From Hanleya hanleyi (taxonomy: Eukaryota; Mollusca; Polyplacophora; Lepidopleurida; Hanleyidae): 64,000 nt of DNA. The position numbers and the translations under genes are program-made. Within the stretch, counting starts at the first letter, position 1, and the number at the start of each line of letters is the position of its first letter. The stretch spans positions 62,001 through 126,000 of the forward strand of contig JAVTVY010039368.1 in the NCBI GenBank assembly GCA_036873755.1. Direction: 5' to 3'. Shown one piece after another: positions 34,091-44,971 of the stretch. Under the pieces are notes generated by a model, which was not told the origin of the DNA, ran no database searches, and was given only the letters and a program-made list of their open reading frames with translations.

Positions 34091-34147
34091 CAATCCATGT
34101 TTATTGGTACGAATATTGATGGATGTGAATAGTTTGTGATATTCGCC

Positions 34148-35015
34148 ATGGCTGAAAACGAGGTCACCTTGCAGGACTTGGCTAATCAGGTGAAGTTGTT
34201 ACGACAACAGTTAGTCGAGGAAAAGAATCATTCGAAAGAACTGGAACCTAAAGTGAATGAAAACCATGCTGACCGTAGAGATCGTCTTATTTACCTACCA
34301 AAAGACAGGAAGGTTAAAATATTTACAGGGTGCACTAAGGGTGATACTGGGTTAAGAGTTGAAGACTGGGTTGATGACTGTAGGTCATACCTCGGTGCTA
34401 GGGCTTTGCCAATTAAGGAACAAGTGGATTTTGTTATATCGCACTTGGAGGAGCAAGCCAGAGAGGAAATTCGTTACAGACCCAGGTCAGTGCAAGAAAA
34501 CCCTGAGCAAATATTTAAGGTACTTTTGTCAGTGTTTGGCGACCAGTTCAGCGTTACCAGACTGTTAAGAGAATTCTATGATCGTAAACAAAAGGTGGGC
34601 GAGACACTTCGTACATATTCTCTTGCCTTGCTAGACCTTTTGGATAGGGTGACTAAGGTTGACCAACGTTGTGTTCCTCATCATGATAAATGTTTGACTG
34701 ATCAATTCGGGGACAATGTGCTTGATCGGGACTTGAGAAGACATCTGAAGTACATTTTGCGGGAAATTACAAGCGTCTAGGCCTGACTTGGCATTCCTAG
34801 ATCTAAGAGAGGAAACCATGAGGTGGGCAGAGGAGGATGGCAGTGTGGAATCCCAAAGGTGAAAGGGAAAACGGTATGTGAAGCCACTGCTAAAGTTGGC
34901 TCTGATCCAGTTGAGGACAAGTTGTCGCGGTTAACAAAGCTCGTGGAGGAACAGCAGAAAAAGGTTGATGACCTCAGTATTAGTGTTCGATCTCAGCAAA
35001 ACCAAGAGACTCATT
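34148..35015 (+). pseudogene. Gag of the LTR element, frameshifted
   Basis: The structural protein of the virus-like particle. The likely start is the ATG at 34148, in good context (GCCATGG), giving MAENEVTLQDLANQVK and a coiled-coil start, then the retrotransposon capsid-like fold region with VEDWVDDCRSYL and QVDFVISHLEEQA, up to the stop at 34778-34780. One extra base near 34775 throws it out of frame. The expected continuation (LAFLDLREETMRWAEED) follows in the next frame and the coiled-coil end (DKLSRLTKLVEEQQKKVDDL) in a third. The zinc knuckle is downstream in yet another frame at 35020. At least three lesions, so no intact Gag. Confidence 0.85.
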
Positions 35016-35019
35016 AATT

Positions 35020-35643
35020 TGTTATAACTGTTCAAAACCGGGGCACATAGCGCGTAAATGCCCACATCCAAAGAAACCAAGGCGTTATCAAGGTAGTGAT
35101 GGTCCGGGTAAAGTGGAATTTCCAGGAGAAAGTGGAAATACACACGGAGCAGACATTTCAACAGTGCAGTTAAATGAGACCAGTAGTGAGACACAGAGTA
35201 CTTCACTAGCAGATACTGTGCACAGAACTGTTGGTACATGCCCCACTACTGAAGTGATTATGGGTGGTGTGAAAATACCATGCTTCATTGACACTGGTTC
35301 AATGGTAACCTTGATCACCGAGTCATTTTGCAGGCAGCATTTTGGATCTGAGGAACTCTTGCAGGCAGCCGGATGGTTGACTCTTCGTGCAGCGAACGGA
35401 TTGGAGATACCATACTTGGGTTATCTGGAGTTGGACTTGGAGGTGAATGGACGCACAATCCCACGACGAGGTGTTCTTGTGGTCAAGGATGCAACCCAAG
35501 AGAAGTACCCTCCAGGGATCTTAGGTATGAATGTTCTAAGTGAGTGCATGGATATCCTTCCAGTGCCGGCATCAGCCAAACAGGTTACCAGCGAGACAAA
35601 ACAAGTTCTGAGCTTTGCGAAAGTCGCGGTGGACGAGCTGTAG
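35020..35643 (+). pseudogene. Zinc knuckle and aspartic protease of pol
   Basis: The frame opens with a nucleocapsid CCHC knuckle, CYNCSKPGHIARKC (35020-35061), followed by an acidic linker and a retropepsin domain. The catalytic motif FIDTGSMVTLI has DTG at 35290-35298, and the C-terminal GILGMNVLSEC block corresponds to the ILG..L motif. The frame ends at the TAG 35641-35643 where a one-base change near 35625-35635 has occurred; the neighbouring frame carries on as AVVIPAQSMRVIAVTG. Active-site residues are intact. It would process Gag-Pol in a functional relative. Confidence 0.88.
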
Positions 35644-37139
35644 TGATCCCCGCGCAATCCATGAGAGTGATTGCAGTTACAGGCAATGCTCAGCCTGATA
35701 CTGTGGTGGTTGAACCACTGAGGGGCAACTATCCTCACATCCCCAGTGGAATGTTGGTGACTAACACAGTCAGTGAGAGATCCAAGGGAGAACCATTCAA
35801 TGTTCGGGTGGTAAATATTGGAAGAGAGGATGTGTTTCTCAAGCCTAGGACCAAAGTTGGACTTCTTTATAAAGTTGACTCTGTTGTGAATGATCCTGAT
35901 TTTGAGTTTGTTCGTACAGGACACAGCGAAGAGTTAATTCAGGTGGTTAGTGACTCTGTTGATCGGCAGTGTACTGAAAGCACTGGAGAAAACGTCAATC
36001 TACATGTGAACTTAGCTGATCTGGACTGCTCTGAGGAAGAACAATCTGCAGTGGAAGATTTCTTCAAGGAACATGGTTCAAGCTTTGCCGTCTCAGAAGA
36101 TGATCTAGGATTCACAGATATTGTGAAACACAGAATCCCTACCAACGATTAAGTCCCCATTAAACAGCAGTATAGGAGAATTCCACCAAGCCAATATCAG
36201 GAAGTTCGAGACCACATTAGGAAGCTTTTGGCGAAAGGAGTCGTATGGCCGCGTAGCAGTCCCTATGCATCGCCAATTGTTGTTGTACGCAAGCGCGATG
36301 GATCAATTCGCCTATGCGTCGATTATCGTCGCCTCAACCAGAAAACTCGAAAAGACGCATTTCCTATGCCGGATGTGGAACAGACCTTCACATCGTTGTC
36401 TGGTTCCAGATGGTTTTCGACGATGGATCTAGCGTGTGGCTACAATCAGGTGGCCATGCACGAAGCCGACATTGACAAGACAGCCTTCACGACTCCGAAG
36501 GATCTTTTTGAATATACACGTATGCCATTCGGACTCACTAATGCCCCTGCAACGTTCCAGAGGCTCATGCAGAAATGCCTGGAACAACAAGTGTCTGACA
36601 CCGTAATGGTATATTTAGATGATATAATAGTGTTTTCGAAGACCATCAGTGAGCATCTACAATATCTGAAGTTTGTATTCAACCGTCTTGGGCACTACGG
36701 ATTGAAGTTGAAGGCAAGTAAGTGCCACTTCTTTCGTCGTCAAGTACACTTCCTTGGGCACATCATCTCTTCTGGAGGTATCTCAGCAGATCCTGCCAAC
36801 ATCCAGTGTGCCAAGGATTGGCCAAGACCTTCCACAGTGAAACAGGTACGGTCATTTCTGGGACTGGCCAGCTATTATAGGCGCTTTATACATGGATTCG
36901 CCAAGATTGCAGCACCCCTGCACAGCTTTGTGTCCAAAGCAACTCAGAGTGGGCAATTCATGTGGATGGCGGAACATGACGCCGCATTCGAGAAACTGCA
37001 TGACAGTTTGACCAGCGCCCCAGTGTTAGGCTTTGCCGACTTTTCCAAACCGTTTGTACTGGAAACAGATGCCAGCCTGGCCGGACTTGGCGCTGTATTA
37101 TCACAAGATGCGTCGTTGCATACGCCAGTCGAGGACTGA
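35630..37139 (+). pseudogene. Reverse transcriptase and start of RNase H, with one nonsense codon
   Basis: Connector and RT in one frame, interrupted by TAA at 36150-36152. Before it: the pre-RT connector ending IVKHRIPTND. After it: the RT core with VVWPRSSPYASPIVVVRKRD, LCVDYRRLNQKT, STMDLACGYNQV, MPFGLTNAPATFQRLM and the catalytic YLDD (36612-36623), then FLGLASYYRRFI and the RNase H start FVLETDASLAGLGAVLSQD (first catalytic Asp). The frame ends at 37137-37139 through a frameshift; the next RNase H piece (RNYSSFRLELLALKWA) continues in another frame. Catalytic residues are intact, so only a few lesions separate this from a working polymerase. Confidence 0.93.
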
Positions 37140-37199
37140 GGCCATCTGAAAGAAATGCAAGGAACTATAGCTCTTTTCGGCTCGAACTGCTGGCTCTCA

Positions 37200-38892
37200 A
37201 ATGGGCAGTAGCCGAAAAATTTAAGGATTATCTCGCCAATTTGTCGCCTATACAGACAACAACCCCTTGAGTTGTCTGTCAACAGCAAAATTGGGTGCAG
37301 TCGAGCAGAGGTGGGTTTCACAGCTTGCGATGTTCCAATTTGAGGTCAAGTACAAACCAGGACGTGTGAATGAAAATGCTGATAGTCTGTCCCGCAGACC
37401 AGGCAACTCCCCAGAGCCAGAGGACGAAGAGGAAGTGAGTGAATTACTTACGGCAATCGCGCCGTCAACTCCGCTACCAGGATGTCTGCATCAAATTTCA
37501 GCAGGGGTTACAGATCGTAGCTCAGCCGCAGCAGTCGTAGCATCCGTAAATGGTATCCTTGCTCTTCCTAGCCTCAGCCCTGCAGAACTGGTGGCACACC
37601 AACAGGCGGACACTGTTATCAATGAGGTGATGACTTGTTTGAGAAACAATGAGAGACCGAGCCATAGTGGGGGACAGTCCGAGTCCAAGCAACGATCACT
37701 TCTCCTGCGCCAACTGAAACGACTGGTCATTGGAAATGACGGAATTCTTCGACGGAGAATTTATGACCCGATTCATGGTGAGATCCTACAAGTAGTTCTA
37801 CCTGAAACCTTGAAGGAGCGTCTATTGCAGAATGTGCATGAACGAGCCGGACACCAGGGTATCGAACGGACTTTCCAGCTGACCCGTCAAAAGGTCTATT
37901 GGCCTCATATGTTACAGGATATCGAATCACACTGCCGCAGCTGTGAGCGTTGTCAGATCGCAAAACTTCCTCAACTAAGAGTGAAAGTTCCTCTGGGAGC
38001 TCTGATTGCAAGCCGACCCTTGGAAATTCTAGCACTGGATTTCACGGTGATTGAAAAGAGCAGTGATGGGCGAGAAGATATCTTCGTCATGACAGGCGTA
38101 TTCACGAAGTATACGCAAGCAATTCCGACACGTGATCAAACGGCACTTACCGTAGCAAAATGCCTCTCGAAGGAGTGGTTCACCAAGTTTGGTGTTCCCC
38201 TCAGGATACACTCAGACCAGGGACGGTGCTTTGAGGCAGACATCATCAAGGAACTCTGTCGATTATATGGTATGGCACAGAGTCGCAGATCGCCCTATCA
38301 CCCACAGGGCAATGGGCAAGCAGAACGTTTCAATCGGACATTCCATGATCTGCTAAGGACTCTACCACCAGAAAGGAAACGCCGCTGGCCAGAACATCTA
38401 CCGGAACTGCTGTATATCTACAATGCTACACCAAATTCTTCAACAGGATTTTCACCATATTTCCTATTATTTGGACGTGATCCAAGATTACCGGTCGACT
38501 TTCTGCTTGGCACCCCGGTGAGCATTAACGATGCTTCTGACGATCTGATCATGGGAGCGTGGCTCAGTGAACATGTTAAGAGATTACGACTTGCCTGGAA
38601 TAAAGCAGGGGAGCGCCTCCAGGCAAGAGGAGATCGACAAAAGGCAAAAACTCAAGTAGGAGCGAACGCAACACCATTACAGATTGGACAACGAGTACGC
38701 ATCCGTGAGCATGGATGGCGTGGTCGTCACAAAATTCAGGATTATTGGAAACCTGCAGTATATGTGGTCATTGACATTCCAGACTCTGATGGATCTGTAG
38801 TTACAGTAGAACCAGCTGATGAAGTGCTGGAAAACGAACTGTACATCGTTCTGAGTGTCGGATCTGTCCACCTATACCAGTTTCAGATGTGA
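37200..38892 (+). pseudogene. RNase H end and integrase
   Basis: After a second shift near 37240 the frame gives the end of RNase H (YTDNNPLSCLSTAKL, the RW..L block, NENADSLSRRP), then a tether and integrase. The integrase shows an HHCC zinc finger (HERAGHQGIERT...CRSCERCQIAK, about 37840-37970), the DDE core with LDFTVIEKS (D), IHSDQGRCFE (D) and NGQAERFNRTFHDLL (E), the usual STGFSPYFLLFGRDPRLP, and a C-terminal GRHKIQDYW...VVIDIP block resembling the GPY/F module. 541 residues are uninterrupted from 37267, with all catalytic residues in place. The extreme C-terminus shifts frame around 38860-38890. Confidence 0.94.
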
Positions 38893-39107
38893 AGCCAAAA
38901 CGTGATCAAGTTGTCAACCATGACCCTGTTGTTAGGAGACCTGTTCCATTGGAGGAACAAAGTGACTCAGATGAGGACATGGTAGCCATTGTAGTTCCTG
39001 AGGACACTGACAGAGTACATGTGTTTGAGGAGGATCGCAGACCAGCTGTGGACAGTGATAACAGTGTTGATCTCAGTTATGAATCTGTGAAGGAGCCAAG
39101 TCGTTGA
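38889..39107 (+). pseudogene. C-terminal tail of pol, out of frame
   Basis: A short acidic frame (SDSDEDMVAIVVPEDTD) directly after the integrase. It is typical of the low-complexity tail past the integrase in Ty3/Gypsy elements, and runs on past a stop into basic residues up to the mini-element at 39272. No chromodomain recognised. Confidence 0.5.
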
Positions 39108-39271
39108 TCAACTCGACTTACTAGAGGGCAACACCCGAATCTCTACCACGAGCCTCGATCAGCTCCTCGTCCGAGTGTGCAGAGAGTGACATCGGACACG
39201 ACCAACCAAACTCTACCGCAGACCGCAAATTATCAGGATGCTATTATGGCGCTGACCTCCCGTGTTATGAG

Positions 39272-39328
39272 AGAGAGAGAGAATTAGGGTTTAACGTCGT
39301 ATTCAGCAATATTTCAGCTATATAGCGA
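39272..39328 (+). mobile_element. Mini-element, 57-bp insertion with 15-bp target duplication
   Basis: The 57 bp from AGAGAGAGAGAATTAGGGTT to CAGCTATATAGCGA are flanked by identical CTCCCGTGTTATGAG copies (39257-39271 and 39329-39343). The insertion is inside the LTR element, so it is younger than it. This is the cleanest boundary definition of the family in the window. Confidence 0.92.
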
Positions 39329-39609
39329 CTCCCGTGTTATGAGGGAAGCTGGTAGGCTGCTACAGCTGGATCAACTATCCAACTCAGAGGATAGTTAGTG
39401 ACATTCACATTAAGACAAATATGTTAGTTTTGTATTTCTTTTATGCTTACTTGCTCCAGAGCATCTCAGATTATATGCTCAGTTCTGATCTACTGCAGAG
39501 CACACTGTAATATGGTATCATGATGAGAACTACGATACAAGCTGTATTATTTTAAATATGTTTAATGCATTGTTTTGAATGAATGTCACTGAGGACAGTG
39601 ACCTGTCGC

Positions 39610-39618
39610 AGGGGAGAA
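39610..39618 (+). promoter_or_regulatory. Polypurine tract
   Basis: AGGGGAGAA lies immediately before the 3' LTR, the primer for plus-strand DNA synthesis. Confidence 0.85.
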
Positions 39619-40849
39619 TGTGAGCTAGATGCCGATTAGAGTAACCTCCCTTGTATCGCTAAATTACATTGCTTGTTATCAGCGTTATTACGGATTGCTC
39701 TCCCTTGAGTGTACTGTGACGTCACTACCGGTATGTTGGCGGGGTGATTTGAGATGAACCGTTTGTGAAACGCAGATGTGTGATGGAATGAAATAGAAAT
39801 GTTATTGAAGTCTTCTGAGTAGTTTTGGCACCCCAAACGATGTTAATCCGTCTCACATAATTGGCCAACCGAACTCTGGAGACTGCCTTCATGCTGTTTA
39901 CACGTTTAGAGTTACTTTCAGTTTCTTACGGTAAACATATTGTACTACGTTGATTATGCAGCAAGGTGAATTTTCGACTGATCGCCAACCTTTATTATGT
40001 AGAATTCATATCAAGTAAATGATGAACACACCATATTAATTGCTCAATGTAATCAGTATGAATTAACGTGATCACATATATATAATATCATTTTCAGTAA
40101 TCTGAACAATGTAATTGACTGATCTATAAGCCAATGTAATTGATTGATCTCTAAGCCAATGTAATTCTGATTAATTTCCTAAATAATTGTTCTCCAGTTA
40201 GATATAATATTTGGCGTGTTTCACTCATAGACACGAGTTAAATCTGTTGGCATTGCATCTCGATTACGGCATTATCTATATGGTCTCAGACTGAAATTAG
40301 GGAATTTGTTGTATTGTAGACCAGCTGATGAGATACAGTTTAGTGATGTGATCACATGGTTATTGAGGATACTTCAGATGTGGCTCTGCTATCTGCATCT
40401 GTGAGTAAGTCAAACGTTGTACCATCCAAAGTTATTGTAGTATATACTGGGTAAATAATATACTTGTGTGCTATATTACATAAACATATGACTTGAATGT
40501 TACATGATTACTGCCAGAGTAAAGTCAAAGGTTATAAACCATAAGAACTACTGTAATGATAATAATGGGGGAAAATGAATTGAATACATTATATTGCTCA
40601 TTATATAATTATGGAGTGACTTAATGTTGGAAGTCAATAACCTTCAGATTCTAAGTGTTATTCCATTGTTTATCTTGTACAGGTCTGCCATTGCCCTTTT
40701 TTGTTGTACGGATGGGAATGGGCCAGGTTATGCAGTATATCTGATGACTCGCCATTGTCGAACCAATTAAATCTTGAACCGCTGAACTCTGGTGTCGTGT
40801 TGTGATTCCATTGAACGAATGATTAGCGGTGAACCAACCACAGGTCACA
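39619..40849 (+). repeat. 3' LTR (1231 bp)
   Basis: Starts TGTGAGCTAG and ends CACAGGTCACA, followed by GTGG. Differences from the 5' LTR are mostly transitions. Confidence 0.95.
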
Positions 40850-40853
40850 GTGG

Positions 40854-41605
40854 CATCAAGACAAACACCATAAATCGAGCGCGATGAATTGCAACTTTGT
40901 GTCACATTGCAGTGGTGAGCGCTAGTCACTCAAACTCGTCCCACGGGTGCCGAAATGTATGCTCATCACTGAAAAGTTATTCTGTTTTTTTTATTCCTTA
41001 TGCCAGCTATGGTTTTGTAAATAAGTCTATATACGTTTTCAGTATGTGATCCTGTTAAAAAAACGGGACAGAATGTAGGACCTGTGTTTTGATTTCCAGC
41101 TGCCTGCGGTGGGGCCTTCTTCTATACCACGTGAGAACAAGTCCCCCGAGCCAAACCACTCACCAGATGTAGTTGTCGGAAAAGTGCCGGACAAGCAATA
41201 TTTGCCGAACGCGTTCGTCATAACCAATAAAATAATTCGATTCTATGTCTACTTACTTTTCATAAAACACCTTGCTCATGAATGACTGCCCATTTTCAGT
41301 TTTGTAAGACATCTAAACTCAAACGGGGGGATAAAATTGTCCACATCGTCGCCATCTTTCATCGATCAGGACGCCGATTACGCACCACAACATCGCGCGA
41401 CAAACGCTACATGCAAATGGTGTGATTTGATGCACAAGGCTAGCGTGTTTACGATGGCACAATCAACCAATTTTTATTCAATCGATTTAGCAATCGATTA
41501 TGTGTATCATAAAATTTACCTTATGATTTGAAACCTCCGCAAAATACAAGCGTCTGTCATTCAATATTCAACCGTCGTCCATTAAAGAATTTCCCCCGGG
41601 TTAAG
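40854..41605. other. No recognisable gene
   Basis: Unique DNA to the right of the LTR element. Short open frames only; nothing recognised. Confidence 0.5.
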
Positions 41606-41960
41606 CGGAATCAGGCACAAGTTACGAAACGTACCGCCATAGATCTTGCACGCTACGCTCGTATTTTGGTATCAGCATGCGATCGCCAAAATTGAGAAAC
41701 TTCGAGTGCAGGCGTTTGATGATATAGCCCTGTTTTACTAGTTTCTGCAATAATGTTTTGTGACGTTGATTAAAATCGTCACATTTAACACAGCATCAAG
41801 CAAATGCTACTAGGCGATATATGTACACGCCATAGACAGGTCCCTGTGGTATATTACTGTCCAGATAGAGATAGTTTACGATGTCGAAATTGTAATAATG
41901 TCTTTTGTCGTAAAGTCGACGAGAGAGAAGGTCCGCTTCATTTTTATAGAGATATAGGTC
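41606..41960 (-). pseudogene. C-terminal tail of a transposon reverse-transcriptase ORF
   Basis: The minus strand reads NEADLLSRRLYDKRHYYNFD, then IVNYLYLDSNIPQGPVYGVY, RLVAFA, a TGA, then CVKCDDFNQRH, LLQKLVKQGY, RLHSKFL and a final SVQDLW. This 'DIVNFP.LD..IP..P.YGVYISQL.R.AR' tail is recurrent in invertebrate RT-bearing mobile ORFs, downstream of the polymerase. The TGA replaces the Arg codon seen in the related fragment at 60035-60291. No polymerase motif is included. I recognise the tail pattern but cannot name the element family with certainty. Confidence 0.5.
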
Positions 41961-42215
41961 TGAATAAAATGTGATTATCCACAGCAGGAAGGTTATACCA
42001 TCGTCAACGTATTCCTGACGATGGTATATGTTGTTTTTGGCGTTTTGTTACTTTCGAAATTATAATGAAAGGGGCCGATTGTCTCGGAAACACCTTCGGT
42101 CATCGTTGAGTGATTGGTTTGTTGTGCCAGTAAGTCTGAGTACATGTCAGCTGTCTGCATCAGTGAGGTTGCCTTTATATCGCCCGTTCTGTAGGCACCA
42201 ATCAAGCATTATCTG

Positions 42216-42450
42216 GGACTGCCTTAAACAGCCTATATACCAGCACATGCGCGTTGTTTAACCAGGAAGAACGAAAGGATAATCTGTTATTGTCTGAGTG
42301 GAGTTGCACAGACCACAAATGGAAATGTACTTGCGACTGTCTTAAAAATTCTTACATAACAGCGCATGCGCGTTGTTTAACCAGGAAGAACGATAGAATA
42401 ATCCCTGTTATTGTCAGAGGAGTTGCACAGACCAGCAAATAAGGTGTAGG
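42216..42450. repeat. Tandem duplication, about 120 bp
   Basis: Two units run from GACTGCCTTAAACAGCC/GACTGTCTTAAAAATTC through CATGCGCGTTGTTTAACCAG to GAGTTGCACAGACCA, with the start of a third near 42450. Confidence 0.75.
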
Positions 42451-42504
42451 ACTGCCTTAAACCTCCTTATTCACCAGTCCATGCAAGATTGAAAATATGT
42501 AGCA

Positions 42505-42795
42505 TTTGTGCTAATTATACAATATATTTTCTTTAAGGAGAGGCAATCGGACAATTTGGAGCTGCGATTTAGAAGAAATATTCAATATTTATCATGGCTG
42601 CAATTTAGAAGAAATATTCAATATTTAGCATTTCTGCTAATTATACAATATATTTTCTTTCGGGAGAGGCAGTCCCACAATTTGCGTTTGCGAGTTATCA
42701 TAAATATTGAATATTTCTTCTGGCAGCAATTTATAAAGAAATATTCAATATTTAGCATTTGTGCTAATTATACAATATATTTCCTTTGGGAACAG
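42505..42795. repeat. AT-rich tandem repeats
   Basis: About three imperfect units containing TGCTAATTATACAATATATT followed by TTCTTT.GGAGAGGCA, and AGAAATATTCAATATTTA on the other half. The 102-residue open frame here is a repeat artefact. Confidence 0.75.
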
Positions 42796-43210
42796 GCAAG
42801 TCAAAGTGCTAACTAGCAGTAATCATAGAAATTATCTTTAAAGTAGCACACACCTTTCTAAGTATCACTGATTTTAGAAATTATTTGCGAAGTAGCAGAT
42901 CTGCTAAATAGCATGCGAGACAATAATAACCATTCCTGCACCTTAATGCAATCGCCTGAGAAGATTCAAAAGAGCCTCCATCCCCGTTGCTGATGTCCGA
43001 TTATATCCAGTGTATTGGGCTGAAATGTGCAGGACGTCATGTAAAAGATGGATGTTTTCTTTTGAGAATCTGCAAGAATAAATATATTAAAATGTTTATG
43101 TAAAGGGCGAATAAGACAGTGTTACAGGATAATTTTACCAGTTTTAATAGACTGATTCTAAGATAGAAAGTAAATTTCATGAATTGACATTGCATGCAAA
43201 TGTTTAGACT

Positions 43211-43247
43211 TAGTAGGGCTCTCCCCGCTAAAGGAGGGCCCTACTAG
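43211..43247. repeat. 37-bp hairpin
   Basis: TAGTAGGGCTCTCC and GGAGGGCCCTACTA pair around CCGCTAAA, with one mismatch. It could be a MITE core or a transcriptional structure. Confidence 0.75.
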
Positions 43248-43355
43248 GTGTAGCAAATGTTTAGCTAAACAAGGACTCATTAATTGTTAGTACAAATACA
43301 AAATTAAGATAAACAACAACAACAGATAAGACGTGTTGGGGGGGGAGGGGGCGAC

Positions 43356-43871
43356 ATTTTAAGACGTCATGTGACTTTGACAGATTTACGCCCCATAAAT
43401 ATATGTGAAGACCCAGCCCCAACTCGTACCGTATTCATTACAACAACAACATGCTCCTCGGGTACAGCAACCAGGTCAACAAACCTAAAATTGGACAGGC
43501 ATTCTTCTGGACCAAAACTGTCAATGGTGAAACGAAACCCCAGTTCCCTCGGTGGCTTGAATGCATTAGCAGCAATGAACTCTACAATGTTTTGTTGGTC
43601 TTCGTCGTCCTCCAGGAGAAGGAACAGGTGCTGCAGATCTTGAAATTCACGCCTGGAAGGGAACATTGAAAACAATGATGAAGGGAGAATTAAACTAAAT
43701 AACGAACTATGGACATGTTGTTCAACGAATCTGAATATGCAAAAATCTATTTCAATGAATTTATTCTGCGATTATCCGGTTAATAACGTGTACATACTTT
43801 TATTCTCGTTCAAATTGTTGCGCTTACCTTGTGAGACTCGCCATTTTGAGACGTCATGTGACTTTGACAGA
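43356..43871. repeat. 30-bp direct repeats flanking a 455-bp segment
   Basis: ATTTTAAGACGTCATGTGAC with TTTGACAGAT at 43356-43385 recurs as ATTTTGAGACGTCATGTGAC with TTTGACAGAT at 43842-43871. The segment between carries the transposase-like minus ORF, so it may be an insertion with a long duplication or a local tandem copy. Confidence 0.65.
43367..43675 (-). pseudogene. Possible PIF/Harbinger-type transposase N-terminal fragment
   Basis: A minus-strand frame starts MFSMFPSRREFQDLQHLFLL and contains ELGFRFTIDSFGPEECLSNF followed by RFVDLVAVPEE. The 'F.l....s.eec..nFRF...DL..l' pattern precedes the DDE core in PIF/Harbinger-like transposases of invertebrates. There is no DDE core downstream, so at best this is an exon or a remnant. 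The alternative is an open frame of chance origin; base composition does not settle it. Confidence 0.3.
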
Positions 43872-43979
43872 TGCATACAGGTCGTTGATTGGTTGAATCA
43901 GGAAGTGGGTCATGTTTCCAAAATATCACGTGATTTGATATCAGTCTTCATACTCCCGACCGGCTTAACGTCAAAAGGG

Positions 43980-44683
43980 CTGTCACGAGTGCGAGTACGA
44001 AAACGAAGACAGCACTCGTATTCGTTCCTCGGAAACGAACAGCTTAAGGTCTCTAATGAAGTGTGGTACGAGGTGACCTACGAAGACAAAAACACCCGAC
44101 TCACCCTCCCCGAAGGCCAATACGATAGCCCCAAGGAGTTCATGCAGGTGCTGACAAGACTGTTGCATTATAAGGCTCTACGGGAGGTCACGAATGTTTC
44201 AAAACCCATCAAATCCTTTCCCTTCAAGAATCACGTGGACTTCGATTACAACGCACACAACGACAAGGCACAGATCCTCTTCACCGCCAACGTGAGTGTC
44301 GTACTGAGTCCTATCCTACAGCAAATGCTTGGTCTCGCTCACGCGACCTACACGGGTCCATCCGAGGACCATGGCCAGATCCCGATGGATATGAAGTCGG
44401 GTATGTACGGACTCGTGTGTATGTATACTCGGACGTAGTCGACAACCACATCGTGGGCGATATCAACACACCTCTGTTACGGGTGGTCCCCATTAAAAAG
44501 ACGTATGGAGATCAAGTCACCCACAGTTTCACCCACATGCTCTACCTACTCGTACGACAAACCGACATCAACACTATCACCGTGGATATAAGAGATGACA
44601 CGGGACGACCGGTGGCATTCCAACGAGGAAAAGTGGTGCTGACACTTCATTTTCGACAAGCACGTGCTCCCCACTTTGTATAA
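43980..44683 (+). pseudogene. Maverick/Polinton-like virion-protein ORF, frameshifted
   Basis: The plus strand encodes a protein similar to the ORF found just upstream of the protein-VI-like gene in animal Maverick/Polinton (adintovirus-like) elements. Features: RLTLPEGQYDSPKEFMQVL, a run ending SPILQQMLGLAHATYTGP, then in the next frame YSDVVDNHIVGD, TPLLRVVPI and the ending IDIRDDTGRPVAF...VVLTLHFR. The first frame stops at 44436-44438; the second opens at 44417, so one indel near 44410 breaks the gene. The frame N-terminal to about 43980 is probably unrelated. The role in the parent element is presumed structural. No polymerase B, integrase or packaging ATPase is nearby, so this is a stranded piece. 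Confidence 0.55.
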
Positions 44684-44967
44684 TGAAGGTCCCTTACGAG
44701 TGCGATGCACGCAGCTATATGGACTATTATGCCCAACAGGCCGGGGGTGGTCTTCCCGTCTTTAGTGTTGCACGCATGCAACGAGGACATGGGCTGGGGA
44801 ACATACTCGGCAGCATCGTCAAAACGTTCCTGCCCTTGGTGACGCGTGGGGTGAAAGCAATCGGCAAAGAAGCGGTACGCAGTGGACTGCAAGTGGCCGG
44901 TGATGTCTTGGCCGGAACGGCACCCAAAGAAGCCTTGAAACGGCGGGCCAAAGAGGCGGGAGGCTAA
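44683..44967 (+). CDS. Maverick/Polinton-like small virion protein (protein VI/X-like)
   Basis: A 94-residue ORF starting ATG at 44683, overlapping the upstream stop by one base. It contains ARSYMDYYAQQAGGGLPVFS, then MQRGHGLGNILGSIVKTFL, and a basic amphipathic stretch with VTRGVKAIGKEAVRSGLQV and AGDVLAGTAPKEALKRRAKE. The YY..QAGGG...RGHGLG...R..K..GK.A...G...AGDVL pattern is characteristic of the small protein encoded between the virion ORF and the major capsid gene of animal Polintons, often compared with adenoviral minor core or protein VI. The frame is intact, but the 255-bp repeat lies directly after the stop (44966) and no capsid gene follows. Expression is doubtful. Confidence 0.6.
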   Translation: MKVPYECDARSYMDYYAQQAGGGLPVFSVARMQRGHGLGNILGSIVKTFLPLVTRGVKAIGKEAVRSGLQVAGDVLAGTAPKEALKRRAKEAGG

Positions 44968-44971
44968 AATT

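Larger units (their letters stand above)
31901..40849 (+). mobile_element. Ty3/Gypsy-type LTR retrotransposon, complete in structure, coding-defective
   Basis: A full-length element with two LTRs, TG...CA termini, a 4-bp duplication GTGG on both sides (31897-31900, 40850-40853), a primer site, a leader, gag, pol in the order protease-RT-RNase H-integrase, and a polypurine tract. The integrase-last order places it with Ty3/Gypsy. By eye the LTRs differ by about fifteen substitutions plus 5- and 16-bp indels, so insertion is recent. Nevertheless at least eight frameshifts or stops interrupt gag-pol. No envelope-like gene was seen. Confidence 0.96.
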
